A DNA stretch of 46,107 nt, from NCBI RefSeq assembly GCF_000257645.1, contig NZ_AJHJ01000040.1, positions 1 through 46,107 on the forward strand, given 5' to 3'. The stretch comes from Serratia sp. M24T3. GTDB taxonomy: Bacteria > Pseudomonadota > Gammaproteobacteria > Enterobacterales > Enterobacteriaceae. The position numbers and the translations under genes are program-made. The notes below the pieces were generated by a model. The model made no database searches and had not been told where the DNA came from. It saw only the letters and a program-made list of their open reading frames with translations. This document shows positions 16,514 through 26,416 of the stretch, one piece after another (the stretch's first letter is position 1; the number at the start of each line of letters is the position of its first letter).

Positions 16514-17437
16514 ATGAGCGAGATAAGTAATAACAAAAAAATATATCAAAGTAGTGAGTTGTTAAATCTTATTAAACTTGATGTCCAGAAATTAGGCCGG
16601 CCTTATCATAAATTGCCCAAGTTGCTTAAATCTTGTTTTGATTTGATTGATGTCAATTTTGTTTGTTATTTTTTAAAAAAATACCGAATGAATATTTCTT
16701 TAGAAGATATACAATTCAATGCTGACTGTGTCGATAAAAATGTTGAGGTTTATGGCAATGAGGCGGGACACATAGGGTTTGATCTGGATCGATTTTTATT
16801 ATTGAATATCCTCAATGATTATTACGGTTTAAACAGAGATGACATCGCCAGTGTATTGCCAAATCTGAAATCCTCTGACGAGTTAACACAGTCCAATATT
16901 GTGCCGTCGAAAACCGAAGAGCGGCTGAAAAACAAGCTGGGCATTGAACTGTCGCAAATAATTCTAAATCAAGAAAAGTTTGGTAAACAACTTGAGTCCA
17001 GAACCGAGCATTCAGTGATGATTGGCAAATGGGCTTACCGCATCAGCTTTATCCTAGCCGGAGGTAAGGGAGCATTTCATTTATTTTTAGACAGCGGCAA
17101 TGTTGACCGTTTACTTAATGCACTTCGTCATCCGCAAGAGTTTGGCACCCTAAAAAGTTATACAGTTCTAACCAAAGCTAACGGCGGGCAAGGTGCCTCA
17201 ACAAATATGCTCGAAACATTACCGGTAAAACTTTACGGCAAATTAAGCAGCCTGACTCTAACTTTGTCACAGCTGATGGAGCTGAAGAAGGGCAGAATAC
17301 TGCCAATTTCACTCCCTGACTCAATTCCACTGTTTGTTGGTAAACAGCAAATCTTTAGCGCGATGATTGCAGAAGATCGCGGAAAACTCTTCTTTTCTGA
17401 ATTTCAGGATATTACTAGCGAGATTAAACATGACTGA
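16514..17437 (+). CDS. fliM: Flagellar motor switch protein FliM (lateral type, no CheY-binding motif)
   Basis: A 307-residue C-ring protein. The middle domain includes GHIGFDLDRFLLLNILNDYY, and the C-terminal SpoA domain includes ETLPVKLYGKLSSLTLTLSQ and KGRILPISLPDSIPLFVGKQ. Conservation with primary-system FliM is low. The N-terminal CheY-P binding peptide of standard FliM (LSQxEIDALL) is absent; the protein opens MSEISNNKKIYQSSELLNLI. Length is slightly short (usual 330). First gene of the fliMNPQR-flhBA block; overlaps fliN by 8 bases. Confidence 0.88.
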   Translation: MSEISNNKKIYQSSELLNLIKLDVQKLGRPYHKLPKLLKSCFDLIDVNFVCYFLKKYRMNISLEDIQFNADCVDKNVEVYGNEAGHIGFDLDRFLLLNILNDYYGLNRDDIASVLPNLKSSDELTQSNIVPSKTEERLKNKLGIELSQIILNQEKFGKQLESRTEHSVMIGKWAYRISFILAGGKGAFHLFLDSGNVDRLLNALRHPQEFGTLKSYTVLTKANGGQGASTNMLETLPVKLYGKLSSLTLTLSQLMELKKGRILPISLPDSIPLFVGKQQIFSAMIAEDRGKLFFSEFQDITSEIKHD

Positions 17438-17834
17438 GCAGCAGGATGGGTTCCAAGCGGACAGCAATTTTGACTTTATTAATTCCGATGATTTATTTAC
17501 GTTGGACAATAGTATTGGGGATACCCCTGCAACGGCAGAAGTCCTTAATCAGGATCAGAGCACGCCAGAAAATATCAGACGTAAAATGTCGTTGTTTAGC
17601 CGTATTCCCGTAACGCTGACACTAGAAGTCGCTTCTGCCGAGTTCTCTCTGGCAGACTTAATGACAGTGAATAAAGACTCGGTTATTGAGTTGGACAAGC
17701 TGGCTGGAGAACCCCTGGACGTTAAAGTCAACGGTATATTGTTCGGTAAAGGCGAAGTCGTAGTGATTAACGATAAATACGGGCTGCGATTAGTCGAATT
17801 CAACAGCCGCGATCTCAATGAGTTCATTTTATGA
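17430..17834 (+). CDS. fliN: Flagellar motor switch protein FliN
   Basis: A 134-residue protein with a variable acidic N-terminus and a C-terminal SpoA domain: LFSRIPVTLTLEVASAEFSL, VIELDKLAGEPLDVKVNGIL and FGKGEVVVINDKYGLRLVEF. FliN lines the bottom of the C ring and docks FliH/FliI. The start is the ATG at 17430, which gives an 8-base overlap with fliM. Upstream codons in frame lie inside fliM. It overlaps fliP by four bases (ATGA), so no fliO gene intervenes. Confidence 0.93.
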   Translation: MTEQQDGFQADSNFDFINSDDLFTLDNSIGDTPATAEVLNQDQSTPENIRRKMSLFSRIPVTLTLEVASAEFSLADLMTVNKDSVIELDKLAGEPLDVKVNGILFGKGEVVVINDKYGLRLVEFNSRDLNEFIL

Positions 17835-18589
17835 GATTGGCGTTACATCCAAAGTTAATAGCTTGTTTACTGCTGGGAGCAGGATTGAGTTTTTCACCTC
17901 AGCTTTTAGCGGCCGGAGGTGATATTACTTTGTTCAGCTCTGTCGCACAGGGAGCGGGGCAAGAATACAACGTCAAAATTGAAATTCTGATTTTGATGAC
18001 ATTGCTCGGGCTGCTGCCGATCATGCTGCTGATGACCACCTGCTTTACCCGCTTTATTATTGTCCTGGCAGTGCTTCGTCAGGCATTGGGATTACAGCAA
18101 AGCCCACCCAATAAAATCCTCACCGGTATTGCGCTGGCATTGACGCTTTTGGTAATGCGGCCAGTATGGTTGCAAATTTACAGTGAGGCCATTGTCCCTT
18201 TTCAGAACGATGAAATTTCACTAAAACAGGGTTTGGCTAAAGCAGAGTTCCCTCTTAAACATTATATGTTGGCGCAGACCAGTAAAAAGGCGCTGGATCA
18301 GATGATGGGTATTGCTAAGGTTACGGGGGAAGCTCAGGACCAGGATTTAAGCGTGGTAACGCCGGCCTATGTGCTGAGTGAATTAAAAACCGCCTTTCAG
18401 ATTGGCTTTATGATTTATATCCCCTTTCTGGTGATCGATTTAATTGTCGCAAGCATTCTTATGGCGATGGGGATGATGATGCTATCGCCTTTGATTGTCT
18501 CCCTACCGTTTAAGTTGATGTTGTTTGTGCTTTGCGACGGCTGGACTCTGATTGTCGGCACGCTAACCTCCAGCGTTCAGGGATTCTAA
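17831..18589 (+). CDS. fliP: Flagellar export gate protein FliP
   Basis: A 252-residue integral membrane protein with a cleavable signal peptide (ending QLLAAGG) and the FliP/MopC signatures LGLLPIMLLMTTCFTRFIIV, LRQALGLQQSPPNKILTGIA and GFMIYIPFLVIDLIVASILM. Five FliP with four FliQ and one FliR form the export gate core. Length is typical (about 245-255). Coupled to fliN by ATGA overlap. Confidence 0.97.
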   Translation: MRLALHPKLIACLLLGAGLSFSPQLLAAGGDITLFSSVAQGAGQEYNVKIEILILMTLLGLLPIMLLMTTCFTRFIIVLAVLRQALGLQQSPPNKILTGIALALTLLVMRPVWLQIYSEAIVPFQNDEISLKQGLAKAEFPLKHYMLAQTSKKALDQMMGIAKVTGEAQDQDLSVVTPAYVLSELKTAFQIGFMIYIPFLVIDLIVASILMAMGMMMLSPLIVSLPFKLMLFVLCDGWTLIVGTLTSSVQGF

Positions 18590-18592
18590 AAC

Positions 18593-18865
18593 ATGATGAA
18601 TCTCGATACGGCCGGAGATATTGTGGCCGAAGGTATGCGTCTGGTGCTAATCATCTCGGCGGTGGCGATTGTTCCGAGCCTGGTGGTGGGCCTTTGCATC
18701 AGCATTTTTCAGGCAGTGACACAAATCAACGAGCAGACGCTGAGCTTTCTTCCTCGGCTTGCGGTGACGCTCGGCGTGTTGATTTTCAGCGGAAAATGGA
18801 TAATTACCCAGCTTTCTGATTTCACCATTGGCATCTTTGTTCAAGCCGCAAAGTGGGTGGGATAA
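18593..18865 (+). CDS. fliQ: Flagellar export gate protein FliQ
   Basis: A 90-residue protein with two membrane hairpins: LVLIISAVAIVPSLVVGLCI and the FliQ motif SIFQAVTQINEQTLSFLPRL. Length is the family standard (89-90). Two adjacent ATG codons (18593 and 18596) are both usable. It lies three bases after fliP and three before fliR in the conserved P-Q-R order. Confidence 0.96.
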   Translation: MMNLDTAGDIVAEGMRLVLIISAVAIVPSLVVGLCISIFQAVTQINEQTLSFLPRLAVTLGVLIFSGKWIITQLSDFTIGIFVQAAKWVG

Positions 18866-18868
18866 ATA

Positions 18869-19660
18869 ATGATGGTGGATATCGATATCAATGCGCTGGT
18901 TTCGCCACTGCTGGCGCTGTGGTTGCCTTTTGTGCGTATCCTTTCCTTTTTACATTTCTGCCCGATTCTGGATCAGAAAGCCTTTTCCAGAAAACTTAAA
19001 ATCGTAGCGTCATTACTCTTATCTATTCTGATGACTCCAATGCTGCATCACCCTCCGTTAATTGGTGAACTGTTTTCAATGAAAGCGCTGGTCTTAATGG
19101 GGGAGCAAATCCTCTGGGGCTTGCTGTTCGGTATGATGTTGCAAATGGTGTTTGTCACATTGGAGACTGCGGGAAGTATTTTGTCGATGAATATGGGGCT
19201 AAGCATGGCTGTGATGAATGACCCCAGCAGTGGCGCATCGACAACGGTGATTTCACAGATTATTTTCGCAATGAGCGCCTTACTGTTTTTTTCCATGGAT
19301 TGCCATCTGCTATTTATCACTATTCTCTATAAAGGTTTTACTTTTTGGCCGATGGGTGAGGCAATTAATACTGCTTCATTGCGCAATCTGGCACTTAGCC
19401 TGGGATGGATTATGTCAGCGGCGACGTTAATGGCACTGCCTACGACGTTTATTATGCTGACGGTACAGGGTGTTTTTGGCTTACTTAATAGAATTTCGCC
19501 TGCGCTTAACCTGTTTTCTCTAGGTTTTCCAATATGTATGTTATTTGGTCTGCTGTGTTTAATCCTGCTGGTTGCAAATGTACCCGAGCACTATCTTAAT
19601 TTAACCAACGAAGTCTTACGGCATTTAGATTTATTAAGGGGTCAGGATGTCGTCAGGTAG
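18869..19660 (+). CDS. fliR: Flagellar export gate protein FliR
   Basis: A 263-residue multi-spanning membrane protein that completes the PQR export gate. Family segments include VRILSFLHFCPILDQKAFSR, LGEQ-type LMGEQILWGLLFGMMLQMVF and GSILSMNMGLSMAVMNDPSS. Length is standard (about 260). Its 3' end overlaps the flhB start by 14 bases, indicating translational coupling into the frameshifted flhB. Confidence 0.95.
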   Translation: MMVDIDINALVSPLLALWLPFVRILSFLHFCPILDQKAFSRKLKIVASLLLSILMTPMLHHPPLIGELFSMKALVLMGEQILWGLLFGMMLQMVFVTLETAGSILSMNMGLSMAVMNDPSSGASTTVISQIIFAMSALLFFSMDCHLLFITILYKGFTFWPMGEAINTASLRNLALSLGWIMSAATLMALPTTFIMLTVQGVFGLLNRISPALNLFSLGFPICMLFGLLCLILLVANVPEHYLNLTNEVLRHLDLLRGQDVVR

Positions 19661-20782
19661 TGGAGATAAAAGTGAAAAACCCACATCGGGAAAGTTAAAT
19701 AAGGCGCGAAAAAAAGGCGATATTCCACGTGCCAAAGACGTCACTCTGGCAGCAGGATTGATTGCTTCTTTTATTACACTCTCGTTTTTTTTCCTTATTA
19801 CAAACATCTTATTGAGGAGTCTTTTCTTGCCATGGGCGCAATGGCAGGGCGACAGGATGATAGCGGCGCTATGGGTGAATTTATGCTGCGTAACATGCTT
19901 ATTCTATTCAAAATCCTGGCAACTTTATTGCCGATCCCCGCTGCTGGCGTCATTGCCTCGTTAATCCCCGGTGGCTGGATATTTTCTCTGGAAAAAATAA
20001 AACCTGATATCAAGAAAATAAGCCCAATTGCCGGATTTAAACGCCTGTTTTCGAGCAGTCACGTCATGGAGGTTTTCAAGATGCTGGGCAAGTGCTCAGT
20101 GTTGCTGGCGATTTTATACGCAATGATTACCGGTTCTCTGGCGGCCTTTATGCAACTGCAGTCTCTGGGGTTACATGAGGCGATTGTGCGCGGCTTTTCA
20201 ATTTATGACGATGTGATGCTCGAGATGCTCGGCAGTATTGCCTTATTTGCCCTGATTGATATTCCTCTCAGTAAATTCATGTTTACTAAAAAGATGAAAA
20301 TGACCAAGCATGAGGTCAAAGAGGAATTTAAAAGTAATGACGGCAATCCGCAGATTAAGGGCCGGATTCGCCAGCTACAGCGGCAATTAGCTCTCGGGCA
20401 AATAACTCGTACCGTACCGCTGGCAGACGTTATTATTACCAACCCAACTCATTATGCGGTGGCGCTTAAATATGACCCTAATCGCGCTACAGCACCCTAT
20501 ATTGTGGCGAAAGGGCAGGATGATATTGCTCTTTATATTCGCGAGGTGGCGAGTAACCATCAGGTCGAAATTGTCGAATTTCCCCCTCTGGCGCGGGCTA
20601 TTTATTACACGACTCACGTTAATCAGCAAATTCCCGCGCAGCTTTATCGGGCAATCGCACACGTATTGTCCTATGTGCTGCAAATTAAATCTTGGCGCAC
20701 AGGTCAGGCTGAGAAACCGAAGCTGAATAAATGTATTGAGATCCCTACTGAAACGCTCATTCCTCCTGGCGAAATAAAATGA
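19647..20782 (+). pseudogene. flhB: Flagellar export switch protein FlhB, frameshifted in a T8 run
   Basis: The gene is split between two frames. The start at 19647 reads DKSEKPTSGKLNKARKKGDI, the FlhB N-terminus, but this frame ends at a stop at 19964 after 105 codons. From about 19793 the homologous sequence continues in the next frame with LPIPAAGVIASLIPGGWIF, the autocleavage site NPTH (within IITNPTHYAVAL) and the normal end. Adding one T to the T8 run at 19785-19792 joins the halves as LSFFFPYYKHLIEESFLAMG and gives 378 residues, the usual length. FlhB switches export from rod/hook to filament substrates and is essential. The shift may be a true mutation, phase-variable, recoded, or a sequencing error. 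Confidence 0.9.
19785..19792 (+). repeat. T8 homopolymer at the flhB frameshift
   Basis: Eight consecutive T lie at codons 47-49 of flhB. The FlhB-like reading leaves the starting frame and resumes in the other frame directly after this run, so a T9 allele would be in frame. Long T or A runs are known sites of replication and transcription slippage. Confidence 0.8.
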
Positions 20783-22863
20783 TGAAACAAATAATAAAGT
20801 TCCTAAAAAATTGCCACGTAGGCGTACCCGTTTTATTACTCAGCATTCTGGCGATGGTGATTTTGCCGCTATCACCGCTGGTGCTGGACATCCTGTTCAC
20901 CTTCAACATTGTGCTTTCGGTACTGGTGCTGCTGGTCAGCGTCAACAGCCGCCGCCCTCTTGATTTCGCTATCTTCCCGACAGTATTGCTAATCACCACC
21001 TTGATGCGACTCACGCTGAATGTAGCGTCTACTCGAGTTGTGTTGTTGCATGGCCACGAAGGCGTTGGTGCCGCGGGGCGAGTCATCGAAGCTTTCGGCC
21101 AGGTTGTGATCGGCGGCAATTTCGTGGTCGGATTCGTCGTTTTCGTGATTCTAATGATCATCAACTTTGTGGTGGTGACCAAGGGAGCTGAACGTATTTC
21201 CGAGGTCTCGGCACGTTTTACGCTTGATGCACTGCCGGGCAAGCAGATGGCAATTGACGCCGATATGAACGCCGGGCTTATTAATCAGGAGCAGGCCAGA
21301 CTTCGCCGAAAAGAAGTAAGCAGCGAAGCTGACTTTTATGGCGCAATGGACGGGGCTTCGAAGTTTATTCGTGGCGATGCGGTAGCGGGGATCATGATCC
21401 TGTTAATCAACGTCATTGGCGGCATTTGTATTGGTATTTTTAAATACGATCTCGGTGCGGGCCAGGCGTTTCAGCAGTATGTGTTGCTAACAATCGGTGA
21501 CGGACTGGTCTCGCAAATTCCTTCGCTTTTACTGGCCACCGCGGCGGCAATTATCGTTACCCGAGTCAGCGACGGCGGGGACATGACGGATGAGATCAAG
21601 CATCAATTATTAGCGAAACCCACCGTGCTTTACACCGCCGCGCTGGTCATGTTTGTGCTGGCCATCGTGCCTGGCATGCCGCACCTGGTATTCTTATGCT
21701 TCACCGCACTGCTGGCGTTTGCGGCGTGGCGTCAGTCAAAAAAAGTAGCCCTGGCGCGGCCTGACGACGAGATTGAGGCCATTACCCAGTCGCTGTCTGC
21801 TGACAGTGCCCCGACGGTTGGCTGGGATTCAATCCCTGTGGTTGAGCCTATCGGACTGAATCTCGGCTATAAGCTGGTGACTTTGCTCGATTCGCAGCAA
21901 GGTAGCCCTCTAACCCAGCGCATCCGCGGCGTTCGCCAGGTGATTTCTGAAACCTGCGGCGTACTGCTGCCCGAAATTCGTATTCGTGAAAATTTTCGAC
22001 TGAAGCCGGCGCAATATTCGATATATATCAACGGGGTTCGCATTGGAGTAGGGGAAGTCCACGGCGATAGGCTGATGGCTATCCCGACCCCGGAGATGTA
22101 CGGTGATATTGATGGGATTGTAGATATTGACCCGGCTTATGGCATGGCGGTCACTTGGATAACGCCGGAAAACAAAGGCAAGGCGTTGGGGCTGGGTTAT
22201 CAGGTAGTGGACTGTGCCAGCGTAGTGGCCACCCACGTCAATAAAATTGCCCGCCAGCGTTTGGCCGAGCTGTTTAATTATGACGATATTACCCTACTCG
22301 GCAATCGCCTTTCACAGCTTTCGCCGAGGTTGGCCGAAGATCTCAACACTAGCCTGAATTTCAGCCAGCTGCTGCGAGTGTATCGCCAACTGCTGCACGA
22401 GCAGGTGTCGCTGAAAGATATTGTCACTATTGCTTCAACGTTGCTGGAAACCTCGGCGACATCCAAAGATCCCTTTATGCTGGTCGCCGATGTGCGCTAT
22501 GCCCTGCGCCATGCAATTGTTAATAATATCAATGGGGAAAACGGCGAACTAGCGGTATATACCCTCGACAGCGCGTTGGAAAATATCCTGCTGGGGGCAT
22601 TAAATCAGTCACTTCAAGCCTCGAAAGTGCCACTGGACGGTTTTCCGGTCGATCCCAATATCCTGACGCAGTTACAAAATAATATGCCCTTGCTGTATGA
22701 GCAGATGAAGGCGCTGGGCAAGCCGCCAGTGTTGCTGGTAACACCACAGCTGCGGCCTTTGTTGTCGCGTTACGCCAGCCTTTTTGCCGCAGGACTGGCG
22801 GTGCTTTCCTATAATGAAGTCCCCGACACTACTTCACTGAGCGTGATAGGTACGCTGGCTTAA
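20779..22863 (+). CDS. flhA: Flagellar export gate protein FlhA
   Basis: A 694-residue protein: about eight N-terminal membrane segments (residues 15-310) and a large cytoplasmic domain forming the nonameric docking ring. Visible signatures are NSRRPLDFAIFPTVLLITTL with LMRLTLNVASTRVVL (the FHIPEP region), FALDALPGKQMAID-type FTLDALPGKQMAIDADMNAG and GDRLMAIPTPEMYGDIDGIV. Length matches the family (about 690). It overlaps the flhB stop by four bases. No clear terminator separates it from glyQ, 106 bases downstream. Confidence 0.97.
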   Translation: MMKQIIKFLKNCHVGVPVLLLSILAMVILPLSPLVLDILFTFNIVLSVLVLLVSVNSRRPLDFAIFPTVLLITTLMRLTLNVASTRVVLLHGHEGVGAAGRVIEAFGQVVIGGNFVVGFVVFVILMIINFVVVTKGAERISEVSARFTLDALPGKQMAIDADMNAGLINQEQARLRRKEVSSEADFYGAMDGASKFIRGDAVAGIMILLINVIGGICIGIFKYDLGAGQAFQQYVLLTIGDGLVSQIPSLLLATAAAIIVTRVSDGGDMTDEIKHQLLAKPTVLYTAALVMFVLAIVPGMPHLVFLCFTALLAFAAWRQSKKVALARPDDEIEAITQSLSADSAPTVGWDSIPVVEPIGLNLGYKLVTLLDSQQGSPLTQRIRGVRQVISETCGVLLPEIRIRENFRLKPAQYSIYINGVRIGVGEVHGDRLMAIPTPEMYGDIDGIVDIDPAYGMAVTWITPENKGKALGLGYQVVDCASVVATHVNKIARQRLAELFNYDDITLLGNRLSQLSPRLAEDLNTSLNFSQLLRVYRQLLHEQVSLKDIVTIASTLLETSATSKDPFMLVADVRYALRHAIVNNINGENGELAVYTLDSALENILLGALNQSLQASKVPLDGFPVDPNILTQLQNNMPLLYEQMKALGKPPVLLVTPQLRPLLSRYASLFAAGLAVLSYNEVPDTTSLSVIGTLA

Positions 22864-22896
22864 GCATTTTCAACAAATTGATTAACCGATCTGATG

Positions 22897-22925
22897 CTGA
22901 TTATCTTCCGTGCAGCGGGTATACT
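22897..22925 (+). promoter_or_regulatory. Likely sigma-70 promoter of glyQS
   Basis: TATACT at 22920-22925 is a good -10 element, with a weak -35 (CTGATT, 22897-22902) at 17-base spacing. It would place the transcript start about 38 bases before the glyQ ATG. The sequence lies in the short gap after flhA. Confidence 0.45.
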
Positions 22926-22969
22926 GTCCGACTCTTTATAAACTCACTTGTCTCGCGTGCGAAACCAAC

Positions 22970-23884
22970 ATGCAAAAGTTTGATACCAAGACCTTTCAGG
23001 GCCTGATCCTGACACTTCAGGATTACTGGGCACAACAGGGCTGTACTATCGTGCAGCCATTGGATATGGAAGTCGGCGCGGGAACTTCCCACCCGATGAC
23101 CAGCCTGCGCGCGCTGGGTCCGGAGCCGTTTGCTGCCGCCTACGTTCAGCCTTCTCGTCGTCCTACCGATGGCCGTTACGGTGAAAACCCTAACCGCCTG
23201 CAGCACTATTATCAGTTCCAGGTGATGATCAAACCTTCACCGGAAAATATCCAGGAGCTGTACCTCGGCTCGCTGAAAGAGCTGGGTCTGGATCCAACCA
23301 TCCACGACATTCGTTTCGTTGAAGACAACTGGGAAAACCCGACCCTGGGCGCCTGGGGTCTCGGCTGGGAAGTCTGGCTGAACGGAATGGAAGTGACGCA
23401 GTTTACTTATTTCCAACAGGTTGGCGGCCTTGAGTGTAAGCCGGTGACCGGCGAGATTACCTACGGTCTCGAGCGTCTGGCGATGTACATTCAGGGCGTA
23501 GACAGCGTTTACGATCTGACCTGGAGCGACGGCCCGCTGGGTAAAACGACCTACGGCGATGTATTCCATCAGAACGAAGTGGAGCAATCTACCTACAACT
23601 TCGAATACGCCGACGTGGATTTCCTGTTCCATAGTTTCGAACAGCACGAAAAAGAAGCACAGAAGCTGTTGGCGCTGGAAAAACCGCTGGCTCTGCCTGC
23701 TTACGAACGCATTTTGAAAGCGGCACATTGCTTCAACCTGCTGGACGCGCGTAAAGCGATTTCTGTGACTGAACGTCAGCGCTATATTCTGCGCATCCGT
23801 ACCCTGACCAAAGGGGTAGCTGAAGCCTATTACGCTTCCCGCGAGGCGCTGGGCTTCCCGATGTGCAAAAAGAACGAGAAGTGA
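22970..23884 (+). CDS. glyQ: Glycyl-tRNA synthetase alpha subunit
   Basis: A 304-residue catalytic subunit of the bacterial alpha2beta2 glycyl-tRNA synthetase, which charges tRNA-Gly. The sequence is almost the same as E. coli GlyQ throughout: [40 protein letters not shown] and [20 protein letters not shown]. The frame is open 20 codons further upstream, but MQKFD is the conserved family start. It lies nine bases before glyS. Codon use is strongly biased, as expected for an abundant protein. Confidence 0.98.
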   Translation: MQKFDTKTFQGLILTLQDYWAQQGCTIVQPLDMEVGAGTSHPMTSLRALGPEPFAAAYVQPSRRPTDGRYGENPNRLQHYYQFQVMIKPSPENIQELYLGSLKELGLDPTIHDIRFVEDNWENPTLGAWGLGWEVWLNGMEVTQFTYFQQVGGLECKPVTGEITYGLERLAMYIQGVDSVYDLTWSDGPLGKTTYGDVFHQNEVEQSTYNFEYADVDFLFHSFEQHEKEAQKLLALEKPLALPAYERILKAAHCFNLLDARKAISVTERQRYILRIRTLTKGVAEAYYASREALGFPMCKKNEK

Positions 23885-23893
23885 GAAACAGTG

Positions 23894-25963
23894 ATGACTG
23901 AAAAAACATTTCTGGTGGAAATCGGCACGGAAGAGCTGCCACCAAAGGCGCTACGTAGCCTTGCCGAATCTTTTGCCGCCAATCTGACCGCCGAGCTGGT
24001 TGCTGCCAATCTGGCACACGGCAAGGTGGAATGGTTCGCTGCTCCGCGTCGTCTGGCGGTTAAAGTTTCCAATCTCAGCGCGGCGCAGGCCGATCGCGAA
24101 GTTGAAAAACGTGGACCGGCGATTGCTCAGGCGTTTGACGCCGAGGGCAAAGCGACCAAGGCGGCTGAAGGTTGGGCGCGCGGCTGCGGGATCACCGTTG
24201 ATCAAGCCGATCGTCTGGTTGGCGATAAAGGCGAGTGGCTGGTGTACCGCGCACACGTTAAAGGTGAGAGCGCGCAGGCGCTGCTGCCTGCAATGATTGC
24301 GACCTCACTGCAAAAACTGCCTATTCCAAAACTGATGCGCTGGGGCGACTCCGACGTGCAGTTTGTGCGTCCGGTTCACACCGTGACCATCCTGCTGGGC
24401 GATGAACTGATCCCCGGCACCATTCTGGGCATCGACTCTGCGCGCACTATTCGCGGCCATCGTTTTATGGGCGAGCCGGAATTCACTATTGATAACGCCG
24501 ACCAGTATCCGCAAATTCTGGCCGAGCGCGGTAAAGTGATCGCCGATTACGAGCAGCGTAAAGCCACAATCAAGCAGGGCGCAGAGAAAGCGGCCGCCGA
24601 GATTGGCGGTATTGCTGACTTGAGCGAAAGCCTGCTGGAAGAAGTGACCTCGCTGGTTGAATGGCCGGTGGTATTGACGGCGAAGTTCGAAGAGAAATTC
24701 CTGGCCGTTCCAGCGGAAGCGCTGGTTTACACCATGAAGGGTGACCAGAAGTATTTCCCGGTATACGACGCCGCGGGCAAGCTGCTGCCTAACTTTATCT
24801 TCGTTGCCAACGTAGATTCAAAAGACCCGCAGCAGATCATCTCGGGTAATGAGAAGGTGGTACGTCCACGCCTGGCCGATGCTGAGTTCTTCTTTAATAC
24901 CGACCGCAAAAAGCGTCTTGAAGACAACTTGCCGCGCCTTGAAACCGTGCTGTTCCAGAAGCAGCTGGGTACTCTGCGCGACAAAACTGACCGTATTCAG
25001 GCTTTGACCGGTTGGATCGCCGACAAAATCGGTGCCAACGTCGAAAACGCCAAACGTGCCGGTCTGCTGTCAAAATGTGATCTGATGACCAACATGGTCT
25101 TCGAGTTCACCGACACGCAGGGCGTGATGGGCATGCACTATGCGCGTCACGACGGCGAAGCTGAAGAAGTTGCTGTTGCGTTGAACGAACAGTATCAGCC
25201 GCGCTTTGCCGGCGATCAGCTGCCAGAATCGCTGGTGGCCTGTGCCTTGGCAATCGCCGACAAGATGGACACCCTGGCCGGTATCTTCGGCATCGGTCAG
25301 CATCCAAAAGGCGACAAAGACCCGTTTGCGCTGCGTCGTGCTGCGCTGGGCGTGCTGCGCATCATCGTAGAGAAGAACCTGCCGCTGGATCTGCAAACCC
25401 TGACTGAAGAAGCTGTGCGTTTGTACGGCGACAAGCTGACCAACGAAAAAGTGGTCGATGATGTGGTTGATTTCATGCTCGGTCGTTTCCGCGCCTGGTA
25501 TCAGGAAGAAGGCCACGCGGTTGACACTATTCAGGCGGTGCTGGCGCGTCGTCCGACCAAGCCGGCCGATTTCGACGCTCGCGTTAAAGCCGTGACCTAC
25601 TTCCGAACTCTGGATGAAGCCGCTACGCTTGCTGCCGCAAACAAGCGCGTATCCAACATTCTGGCTAAGTCTACAGAGGCACTGTATGACCAGGTTCACG
25701 CATCGGTATTGAAAGAAGCTGCTGAAGTTAAGCTGGCAACTCATCTGGTGGTGCTGCGCGACAAGCTGGAGCCGCTGTTCGCTGCCGGCCAGTATCAGGA
25801 AGCGCTGGTTGAATTGGCTGCTCTGCGCGAGCCGGTTGACGCCTTCTTCGATGGTGTGATGGTGATGGCCGAAGACGAAGCTGTGCGTATCAATCGCCTG
25901 ACGCTGCTAAGCAAGCTGCGCGAGTTGTTCCTGCAAGTCGCGGATATTTCAGTCTTGCAGTAA
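23894..25963 (+). CDS. glyS: Glycyl-tRNA synthetase beta subunit
   Basis: This 689-residue subunit (same length as E. coli GlyS) begins [20 protein letters not shown] and contains the beta-subunit core ([34 protein letters not shown]) and the C-terminal anticodon-binding DALR-like domain ([20 protein letters not shown]). It binds the tRNA and supports catalysis by GlyQ. A GTG one codon upstream is also in frame, but the ATG matches the family. It is followed by a strong terminator. Confidence 0.98.
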   Translation: MTEKTFLVEIGTEELPPKALRSLAESFAANLTAELVAANLAHGKVEWFAAPRRLAVKVSNLSAAQADREVEKRGPAIAQAFDAEGKATKAAEGWARGCGITVDQADRLVGDKGEWLVYRAHVKGESAQALLPAMIATSLQKLPIPKLMRWGDSDVQFVRPVHTVTILLGDELIPGTILGIDSARTIRGHRFMGEPEFTIDNADQYPQILAERGKVIADYEQRKATIKQGAEKAAAEIGGIADLSESLLEEVTSLVEWPVVLTAKFEEKFLAVPAEALVYTMKGDQKYFPVYDAAGKLLPNFIFVANVDSKDPQQIISGNEKVVRPRLADAEFFFNTDRKKRLEDNLPRLETVLFQKQLGTLRDKTDRIQALTGWIADKIGANVENAKRAGLLSKCDLMTNMVFEFTDTQGVMGMHYARHDGEAEEVAVALNEQYQPRFAGDQLPESLVACALAIADKMDTLAGIFGIGQHPKGDKDPFALRRAALGVLRIIVEKNLPLDLQTLTEEAVRLYGDKLTNEKVVDDVVDFMLGRFRAWYQEEGHAVDTIQAVLARRPTKPADFDARVKAVTYFRTLDEAATLAAANKRVSNILAKSTEALYDQVHASVLKEAAEVKLATHLVVLRDKLEPLFAAGQYQEALVELAALREPVDAFFDGVMVMAEDEAVRINRLTLLSKLRELFLQVADISVLQ

Positions 25964-25972
25964 TCGTGTGCG

Positions 25973-26000
25973 AAAGTCGCATAGCTAAAGTCGAATAGCT
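25973..26000 (+). repeat. Imperfect 14-base tandem repeat after glyS
   Basis: AAAGTCGCATAGCT is followed directly by AAAGTCGAATAGCT, differing at one base. It lies between the glyS stop codon and the terminator, inside the 3' untranslated region. No function is evident. Confidence 0.6.
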
Positions 26001-26018
26001 GAATGTTGAATAAATAAG

Positions 26019-26060
26019 TGAAAACCGGTTCCGGCCCCGCGCCCGAGCCGGTTTTTTTCA
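26019..26060 (+). terminator. Rho-independent terminator of glyQS
   Basis: AAAACCGG and CCGGTTTT form an 8-pair stem around a GC-rich loop, followed by a run of seven T. It lies 56 bases after the glyS stop codon. The flanking sequence also extends the pairing to TGAAAA/TTTTCA-like ends, so it may work in both directions. Confidence 0.9.
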
Positions 26061-26416
26061 CGGTAAAGTAATCCACGCAGTTCCAATATAATGTTTTCTA
26101 AACAAGAGTTATAAAAAATATAAACCTGCTGATGAAAGTAAATATATCCTCTGGCTTGAAATTAGTTTTTATTTCTCCCGTATAAGTCAGTAGTCCGGCA
26201 ATAACTTTGAACAGGAAAACGATGTAAAAGAAGTTTGGCGTATATCATGGTCTTTTTAATTTTTTCATTCATTTAGCCGTACGGATTTCTATCACTTCTG
26301 CAGATAAAGTTATTTATGATATTCGTTTGGCATATAAGAGCTGCGGCACTTATTGATGGCCTTATTACCTGCTAACATAAAATTGAATATTCATATTTTA
26401 TAACCAGGAACGCCTT
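26061..26416 (+). promoter_or_regulatory. AT-rich leader and possible promoter of the gamma-lyase gene
   Basis: These 356 bases hold no convincing gene. The best promoter candidate is TTATTG (26350-26355), a 17-base spacer and TAACAT (26373-26378), which would start transcription about 30 bases before the ATG. A 17-codon reading frame at 26132 has no ribosome-binding site worth reporting. The composition is much richer in A+T than both neighbours. Confidence 0.35.

Noticed and set aside
22910-22969. Longer glyQ start 20 codons upstream
   Set aside because: The extra residues are not part of GlyQ and would overlap the likely promoter. The family begins MQKFD.
26132-26185. Seventeen-codon reading frame after the glyS terminator
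   Set aside because: No ribosome-binding site, no recognisable sequence, and stop codons soon after. Chance in AT-rich DNA is more likely.
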